A stretch of 64,000 nucleotides of DNA from Termitomyces sp. T153 (taxonomy: Eukaryota; Basidiomycota; Agaricomycetes; Agaricales; Lyophyllaceae), in the NCBI GenBank assembly GCA_018296165.2, contig JACKQL020000002.1, positions 1,302,001-1,366,000 of the forward strand. Reading direction: 5' to 3'. The position numbers and the translations under genes are program-made. Positions 57,447 through 64,000 of this stretch are shown in pieces; the stretch's first letter is position 1, and each line of letters starts with the position of its first letter. The notes under the pieces are model-generated. The model did not search any database and was not told the DNA's origin. It worked only from the letters and a program-made list of their open reading frames with translations.

Positions 57447-59625
57447 TAGTTGAACGACGCACCCACATCCAGATTGCCGCTAGATAACCCAGCAATACCT
57501 GATAAGATGTTCCTCCCACTTCCTAAACGCACTCCTGGAAATAAAGGCCATCACATGTACTACGGCTTTCTTGTTTCTGAGGATTGGGTTTCCGCCTACT
57601 GCGACCTGAATTCTCATCGCATTGAGAATTATACTCCCGATATAAACATTTTGGACAAAGCCGACATAGCGTTGCGGCTACTGCACGTATCCTCAACAAT
57701 CAAGAAACTTGACTACCATTCTGTTTTTCCTCAAGGCGTGGATGCGCTTAACCTCGAAGCTAATCGCGGCCGCCAATCTGCTTCTATTCTGACCGTGTGC
57801 AACACACGGCCTAAATCATACCGCAATCGTCCGACACAGTCACAGTTCAATGAATTGCAAAGTATTATGGGAGCGGAGGCAGGCTGGTATATCGATCTTT
57901 ACGCAATCCCCGGTAGAAAATAGTTTCTGGAGCACCATTTGGCTGCCATGCCGCGCGGTTTTTCACGCTAGATACTCGTTCTCTACGTTCTCTATGGCAT
58001 GTGTTCATAGTTGTTCACTCGTCTCGTTCTTGTCTTCTGATCTGTACCAATTCATACGATGGACTCAGTCCTTTAATAATACATACGTTCTCAGTGCGCA
58101 CAAGAGTTTAGACTTACTTGTCACTCTAGATTCTAGAATCTCTCCATACTTGGCCTCACTAGGCTTCAATGGACGGAACGTCTGAGTTATGTATTGTTCA
58201 CGTCATGTGCCAAAGCTTATCTCATTTCCAACAAACCTTAGGCAGTTCATTCTGTCGGCATTCTAGACTCCTAGGCTCAACCTATCTATTCTCACCGAGA
58301 ACTTGGCTACCACTACTGTGAACTCTATGCCCTCAATTGGTAAAATTGTTCCTCATTCTGATGAAATCTGGACGAATTTCCTAGTTTTCGAGACAGGGGA
58401 GGCATGTATTACTGTACATTGTTAACATTACGAAACTCAGTGTTGGCGCGCAATCGCTACGATATGTTGCCTTAGTTGACGCTACGAAACTAGGCGTTGT
58501 AACGATAAATAAAAGTACAAGTAATGAGTCATACATCTTACCCCACTGTTGGCGCGCCGCGCACGGTAGCGTGAGCAACGGCCGAGGCAAAGTGAGTCTG
58601 GAAACACAGTATAAGTTGCAATCTCTGAAACTAACGAAATGTAAACTGCAGGGTTTCAGAATAGATATGGAAGCGTTCTGTATGAGAGCAGCATAAACGT
58701 AAAAAGTTGTGGTAAGGGGAAACAAAGATGAAATTCATGCATTGCGGGGTGCAATCATTGTTAACGGCGTCGCTGGATGTGAACGTGCCATGGCATATCA
58801 GAAGGACTTCCTATAGCTTGCCATGCGAACGTAATCCAATAGTATATTCATTGATTCAAGTCGAGTTGGGATTGCATAGGACTCGCGAGCCCATGAGCCA
58901 GTTGTATCATGCGCTGTCGCACCACAAGAAATGCCTCATCTGAGTTTTTGGTACCAAGGGTACAATGAAAGACACCAAGCTCGCTTTTCTCCTCAAATTT
59001 ATTATACTTTAACCATCTTTCACGCCCCATCCTGTCAGGAGAAGGAGACATCGAACCATATGACTGTTGCGACGAGGATCGCAAGTCCAGGTGATGGAGG
59101 ATCATCTGGCGCGTGTATTCGAAGTATTTCCAATCCTGCCCAAGCGAAACAATAACACCAATAGTGCCAAGATGCAGAAAATCAGTCGAAAGAAAGGCAT
59201 GCATTGCCTGCCGCTTTGTTTGTTTGATGGCAGGGCGGAATGCGAGGAAGTCAGGAGGGAGGGATTGTTCCTTTTTGATCTCCACAATGAGGAGCAATGT
59301 TGATATCATATGATTGCCGTTAAGATACATAATCTCGACAAAGTCCGGGATTAGACCGTTTGGTCTGTGAATGGTGATTGATTCTGAATTCAGGAGGGCT
59401 AGGGGCCATTGTGGCTCGTGCATCAGGGCCCACAATGCGGGCCTTCTGATAACAAACCAGAGGACTCGAGGGCGGATGAAAGTTGCTGAAGTGAAAATTG
59501 GGGTTGTCACTCTCAGGACTTGGGGCCATTGCCCTTACCAGACCGGGCGGGGTTGAGGGTGTGTCACAATTTGTGTCGCCATGTGCGAGATCCGCGGCAT
59601 TCATCAGGTCCATGGTAATGTCATC
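57447..59625. repeat. Inverted duplication, right arm (arm B)
   Basis: The reverse complement of 31,909-33,990. It contains gene X (plus strand), the LTR-like block, and gene Y (minus strand). Beyond 59,625 the gene Y reading frame continues without a match in arm A. The arms point away from each other and enclose about 23 kb of transposon island 2. Confidence 0.9.
57450..57923 (+). CDS. Hypothetical gene X, arm B copy (intact frame)
   Basis: 157 codons, complete relative to the truncated arm A copy: LPLPKRTPGNKGHHMYYGFL, VSEDWVSAYCDLNSHRIENY, DKADIALRLLHVSSTIKKLD, then QSQFNELQSIMGAEAGWYID and LYAIPGRK. A CTTCTAG just before the first codons could be an intron acceptor, so an upstream exon is possible. 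There is no signal peptide or membrane helix, and no known domain was recognised. About 86 percent of residues agree with the arm A copy over 119 positions. It could be a host gene of a multigene family or a passenger of a mobile element. Confidence 0.55.
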   Translation: MNDAPTSRLPLDNPAIPDKMFLPLPKRTPGNKGHHMYYGFLVSEDWVSAYCDLNSHRIENYTPDINILDKADIALRLLHVSSTIKKLDYHSVFPQGVDALNLEANRGRQSASILTVCNTRPKSYRNRPTQSQFNELQSIMGAEAGWYIDLYAIPGRK

Positions 59626-59940
59626 ATCGTCATTATTGTCATTCTCGTCATCATCGTCATCATCGTCATCATTATCGTCATCATATTCTTCCGGCATGTC
59701 GGTGTCGATGTCCTTCGTAAGGGGAAATTGAGGGTAAGTGATCGTGGTGAGTTGGTTGAGAGGATCATCGCACAGGTCGAGGAATATGACCTGGGATAAA
59801 ATCCAATTATACACCCCATACCAAGGAGCTTCCTGTCCGCTGTTCAAGCCGTTTTGAAAAGCAACCTTAAATTTTATATGGCTCTGTGTAGAAGGCATAT
59901 TTTGTTGTTTGAAATGCTGGGTGATGAAAATCTGTAGCAC
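58720..59940 (-). pseudogene. Hypothetical gene Y, arm B copy, with PDF...EIKK motif
   Basis: The minus-strand frame from 59,940: MLQIFITQHFKQQNMPSTQS, an acidic run of more than a dozen Asp (about 59,700-59,630), DITMDLMNAADLAHGD, AMAPSPESDNPNFHFSNFHP, then HHSQTKRS. Here five bases (CACGA) present in arm A are missing, and the frame shifts to IPDFVEIMYLNGNHMISTLL and LIVEIKKE, WKYFEYTRQMILHHLDLRSS, LGTKNSDEAFLVVRQRMIQL. The PDF...EIKK pattern could be a PD-(D/E)XK nuclease-like core; this is an inference from a short motif. Frames continue with stops to about 58,720. Confidence 0.6.
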
Positions 59941-60164
59941 TTGTTGATTATCGGATAGTGGAATGGCTATTCAATCCAGCAGATCCTTCGCAGGCATGTG
60001 ACTTTCGGAGATTGCCGGAAATTCCCTTCAACTGATATTTCCCGTTCTAACATGCGCCGCCATTTAGAAGTTATGCTACTTACATGAAGACATCGATATT
60101 TTGCTTGTTGGCAAAAAATGTAGCTCAGAGTCGAATGTGAAGGAGTCAGGAATATGTGGTGGCT
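59941..60164. other. 5' flank of gene Y (arm B), non-coding
   Basis: CpG-normal sequence without a clear gene; it may hold the promoter or further 5' coding sequence of gene Y. The CpG-poor island 3 starts at about 60,165. Confidence 0.4.
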
Positions 60165-60345
60165 CCATTGTGGATCTCCACAATGAGGAACACTGTTAAT
60201 ATCAAATGATTGCTATCAAGAGACAAAATCTTGTCAAAGTCCAGGATTCATTGTAGACCATTTGGTCATGAATGGGAATTAATTCTGAGTTCAGGAGGGC
60301 TAGGGGCCATTGTGTCTCATGCATCCAGGGCCCAAGTTACAAGCT
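60165..60345 (-). pseudogene. Third, CpG-decayed relic of gene Y
   Basis: About 180 bases aligned with 59,274-59,435 and with the reverse complement of arm A near 32,100-32,250: shared CCACAATGAGGA, TGGACT/AAAGTCC region and CAGGAGGGCTAGGGGCCAT. The nine CpG sites that I count in arm A over this stretch are all gone here, seven of them as TG or CA. Confidence 0.75.
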
Positions 60346-61860
60346 ATAATTTTTTATGAGCTATGGTCTGTGCCTTCAGCAGGATAAACTGCTTCACCAT
60401 ATTGTACTGTTGCTCTTGCAACAGCTGAATAATGGCAAGTAGCCCTACCAGGACTACTCTCATGATTGGGTCCTGCAACATTGCAGTCCCCAGTGGTACT
60501 CACTGACCCACTTGGATCAGCCTCTGCCTCAACAATTCTGAGTTGGGGTCCTCCTGACTCAATACCTCCACCTCTGCATGCCATTTACTCTTCTCTGCCA
60601 CCAAATACCATGGTGGGGAAGCTATTCATGGTTGCAGCTCCTGCTGTGGCCTATAACTGCATGTGTTCCAGGGCAGAGTGCAGCAACTGCCCCAGCTAGC
60701 AGTATTTCCACAGTACTTTGGACAGATTCCTATCCAAGTGAGTCAAGGTGGGCAGCCTGCTGAGTGGCAGGGTTTGGCCCACCCCTAGCCTCAGAAGTTC
60801 AGCCAAGGGCAAATGCTCTTGCTCAATCTGTACTTTGGCATGCTGTCCTTGATGTAAGGACAGTTTCCCATGGCAGGTTGGGGCATGATGCCCCAACAAC
60901 CAATTGAGGTATTGCAAGCAGTGGTACCTCAGTAGGCCCCAATGGGCCAGATTCCAATGGTCCCTGCTGTGGCAATGGCCACAGTATCACATGCAGAGAG
61001 TCACATCCAGACAATGGATGTGGACATGGAGGTGGCAGCAACATGTCCAGTGTGGTCTGCACATTCCAGATCCCTGCCACACCAGGACAGGCATGGAGTG
61101 CAGGAGGGAGGCCATGGGGAGTGGAGATGGCTGTTGTCTCCAGAGGAACAACTACAGGCAAGCAGGTTGTAGAGATTGGGTGCCACCAGGAGCATCCAGG
61201 ACAAAAGGGCAGTGTTGACCTGGGCAGCAGGGACCCCCACAGGCAAGCAGGTTGTAGAGATTGGGTGCCACCAGGAGCATCCAGGACAAAAGAGCAGTGT
61301 TGCCTAGGCTGGAGAGGCCCCCATGGGGGTCTCTGCTGCCCAGGTCAAGAGACTTGCCTCCACAAAAGAGCAAGTAAAATACACTGTGAATGCCCATCTC
61401 TGGCTGCACATCAAGTTGCATGCCCTGGGGCATGACTTGAGCTTGCATCTGCACTTGTGTTTGCTGTGTGCCCTGAGACATGACTTGGGGCTATACCTGG
61501 TCCACTGACATGCTTGTAGGCACTCCCTCTCCTCCAGAGCCCAATAGGCTCTGACCCTGTATAGCAGATATGTTCTCAGCAGTGATTGCTGGCTGGTCAG
61601 CCATTGTTGTTGAAGTTAGTGAGTGACTTTTTTTCCCCAAGTCCAAAAGCTCAAATCATCACTGATGCCATCACTTATGTCATCTAGGTCTGCTCATACT
61701 CTTTTTGTATTGTACCACAAGACTCTTTGTTATTGTACCTTAGTAGTGGCAGCAACTCTAGGAGCTATGTCTACCATGTTTTCACCACTGTTGTCTCCTC
61801 TTTCAACACATCAACTGCTTATTTACCTGTGGCCTGCACTACAGGACTACCTACTTAATT
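60346..61860 (-). pseudogene. Gypsy-type gag remnant (Gln/Pro-rich) with tandem repeat
   Basis: The minus-strand frame beginning near 61,604 reads MADQPAITAENISAIQGQSL, then Gln-rich VQPQVMSQGTQQTQVQMQAQ, broken by stops. The plus strand contains a direct repeat of about 65 bp spaced by 80 bp (AGGCAAGCAGGTTGTAGAGA at 61,156 and 61,236). It lies next to a gypsy RNase H fragment and is probably retroelement gag, but similarity is weak. Confidence 0.35.
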
Positions 61861-62290
61861 CATGGCCTCCACCTCAAGGTCTTGTGCCTCATGCCTCTCC
61901 TGTATACACCAACTCTGCTGCAACTCCTGCACCTGCATAGCCCAAATCCAATCCTTGCTTCTCTGTACTGATGGTATGGCAGGTCCTCACCTTGAACTTC
62001 AATGTGGATGTCCACATTGACATAGTTGTATGTGTTATGCACATCCTTTGGTGTATTGCTCTCATAATACCTAGACAGGCAATTGGCCACCTTGTTCAGT
62101 TTCCCCTTGACATAGGTGATGTCAAACTGATAATGAGCCAAGTAGTCTATCCACCTCAGCTGTCATGGGGATAGTGTTGCTTGTGTCTTGAAGAACTCAA
62201 GCCCCTGCCCATACATTGCCCTAACTCCAGTCTTAGACACATCACAAATGAGCCAGATAGGCTCATTGCACTGCTGATCTATAGGTCAAA
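61860..62290 (-). pseudogene. Gypsy RT/RNase H end fragment
   Basis: Minus strand: PIWLICDVSKTGVRAMYGQG from about 62,270, then a deletion joining to MAHYQFDITYVKGKLNKVAN and CLSRYYESNTPKDVHNTYNY. These match the RT-RNase H connection and RNase H end of the gypsy family at 36,660-37,060. The RNase H catalytic middle is missing. Confidence 0.7.
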
Positions 62291-62293
62291 TAA

Positions 62294-62535
62294 CTGTCAG
62301 AGGATGTCCCACTTGTTTCCCATTCTCCTTCTCCAGTTCTTGTTAAATTTCCCTTGTTATAGTTTTCCCTCATTCTCCTGACTTTCCATATCTATTGGTC
62401 CTAGTTTCAGCCCTCAAGCTGCACTGGTTTTCTGTCAATAATTCAGACAAGTGTGGCCCCTTTGACACTGCCACCTGCTTATGTAACTGCTGACTAATTG
62501 CTGACACATCACTTTGTCTTTTTTCTTTGTCATAC
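62294..62535 (+). mobile_element. Probable LTR-type repeat (family L2), copy 2
   Basis: The same block as 11,866-12,097, starting TGTCAGAGGATGTCCCAC, with shared AATTCAGACAAGTGTGGCCC and TTGCTGACACATCACTTT. Unlike copy 1 it is followed directly by the gypsy leader and gag. Confidence 0.45.
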
Positions 62536-64000
62536 TGTATGATTGTTTCTTATGCTTCTGAAGCCTCTGAAATGTCACACCTGGCTTAGGAAATCCCCAG
62601 ACTTGTTCTCTTTGGATCTTTCTTTGCCAGGTGAGTAGTTATCTCAGTAGACACTGTACAGTACTGAATAGACTTTGGATCTCCCTTTGCTAGTTGTGTG
62701 ATTGAGCCACAGCCTCCAGAAATTGCCTTTACAGCAGAACAAGTCTCTAGATTTGGTCTGGGAGCCCCCTTTTCAATTGCCTAAGTCTCTACTTTATTCC
62801 TCAAAAGGTCTCTCTCCCACCAGTGTTTTAGTGCCTCCTGTGCTCCTTCCATGACCCAACCAACTCCTCTGGCACCTCTCCCTGATGCTTCAAGCTCCTA
62901 GGATGATGCCTGGAGTTGTTTTCTGTTTCTGGAGACACAGGTTTGACTCACTCAGGCCTCCCTTACCTCCTACACCACTGCACTCACTGGGCTCCATCAA
63001 ACCACTGAAGCAGTATCCCTTTCCCTCCAGGCCTTCCTGAAACATCTCTTCTTGCTCCTACTCCTCCCCCTGGACCTCCAGCAGCTGCAGCAAGGTTCTC
63101 TTCTGCACCTACTTTGGAGGTTTCAGCACCCTACTTTAAACTTCCTCACCCTGCACTCTCTGACATATTTGATGGGGACTGTAGAGTTGGGGAACATTTC
63201 CTCCAGTCTTGCATCATCTATATCCAGTTGAGTGGTGAAGCCTTCACCTCTGATGCCTTGAAAATTGCCTGGGTTCTCTCTTACATGAAGACAGGCTGAG
63301 CCTCAACCTATGCACTGCACATTTTTTGATGCCTTAGAGGAGTTGAGAGTTTTTCTGCTGGATGGAGTTTGAGAAGGAGTTCTGAGCTGAATTCTTTCCC
63401 CTTGACTCTGCCAAGACTGCAGCTCTTTCCCCCAAATCCAGTATGGTCAAGGGAAGCAGTTACTAGATGAGTACATTGACTCTTTCCATGCCTTAGTTGA
63501 ACAGGCTGGCTATCTAGATGGTCTGCAACTCTGCCTAACATTCTGAGATGGACTCCACCCCTCTCTCATGGATTGCATTGACAGTATGGCAGACCCAGAT
63601 GATGAGCAGATCAATACCTAGTACAAGGTGGCATGTGAGCAGTGGCAGCTGGTGGAACTGCAACATGAGCTGTGGCAGACATGAACTTTAATGCTTCCTT
63701 TCTCTTGTGGCAGGTTCACCCCCTGAGTTTCCCTCTCTATGCCTACTCTAGCAGCCCCACAAGCTGGTGCAACTCTTCCCCTCTTATCCCATGTCACTCC
63801 CTTGCACTCCTTTACCCAAAGGAGTCCCAATAGATGTGGACACCTCCCAACAGTGGTCCTCTACTCCCCTGTTGTGTTGATGCTGTGGAAAGGCAGGTCA
63901 CTTTGCCTGCTACTGTCCTCAAGGGCTAGAAGCCACTACCTGTCTGCATCAGAGCAAGACAAGCTGCTTGTCCAACTCCTACCAGTAAGGGATGCAACAG
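62536..64000 (+). mobile_element. Ty3/gypsy 5' part with gag, copy 2 (runs off the window)
   Basis: Co-linear with 20,106-21,560: leader with CCTCTGAAATGTCACACCTG, a gag start, then FDGDCRVGEHFLQSCIIYIQ and DALKIAWVLSYMKTG (63,165-63,297). A zinc knuckle C-x2-C-GKAGHFACYC lies at about 63,870-63,915. Stops and near-absence of CpG show decay. The pol part would lie beyond 64,000. Confidence 0.75.

Noticed and set aside
59498..59799. Ser- and Ile/Val-rich plus-strand frames
   Set aside because: They are the complement of the Asp-repeat coding run of gene Y; a (GAT/GAC)n tract gives poly-Ser or poly-Ile/Val on the other strand.

Overview
The window is nuclear DNA of a filamentous basidiomycete, probably an Agaricomycete. 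Genes are cut by many introns of 46-73 bp with GT-AG ends. A MYST-family histone acetyltransferase, an APC-type amino-acid/GABA-like permease and an AGC-like kinase are recognisable, and the transposon families (DIRS-like, Helitron, chromovirus Ty3/gypsy, Tad/I-like LINE) are typical of mushroom genomes. No species can be named from this sequence alone.

The layout is a mosaic of two compartments. Gene islands are rich in CpG: about 1-4100 holds the tail of an upstream gene, the ESA1-like acetyltransferase, an unresolved stretch and an intron-containing tRNA-Gln. About 23,500-34,450 holds the permease, a single-pass membrane protein, a kinase-like gene and one arm of a large inverted duplication. 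About 56,130-60,160 holds the second arm. Between them (about 4100-23,400, 34,450-56,100 and 60,160 to the end) lie transposon graveyards in which CpG is almost absent and reading frames are broken, often at TGA codons.

Transposon island 1 contains a DIRS-like tyrosine-recombinase retrotransposon remnant (about 6200-9955) split by a solo LTR with a perfect 5-bp target duplication. It also has a 59-bp minisatellite preceded by a hairpin, a nearly complete but decayed Helitron (13,900-19,700, minus strand), and a Ty3/gypsy gag copied twice tail to tail (20,110-22,650).

Transposon island 2 contains a mobile-type hypothetical gene remnant (34,450-35,880) and a minus-strand gypsy element (49,600 to 35,810). 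A solo LTR (39,287-46,880, target duplication GCTCC) lies inside that gypsy element, and a full-looking 6.4-kb LINE (39,680-46,131, 11-bp target duplication, 27-A tail) lies inside the LTR. It also holds chromovirus integrase/chromodomain and RNase H remnants and another copy of the minisatellite. Island 3 holds gypsy RNase H and gag remnants that run off the window.

The most informative observations are: (i) the strict compartmentalisation of CpG loss, with homologous copies inside the window showing CpG changed to TpG/CpA and with catalytic residues of the LINE lost by exactly such changes; (ii) a 2.1-kb inverted duplication enclosing 23 kb, whose two copies of a gene with a PD-(D/E)XK-like motif carry different frameshifts; (iii) a three-level nested insertion with readable target duplications; (iv) a kinase-like gene with HRD intact but an altered DFG; (v) an ESA1-like enzyme in which the usual active-site cysteine is threonine.
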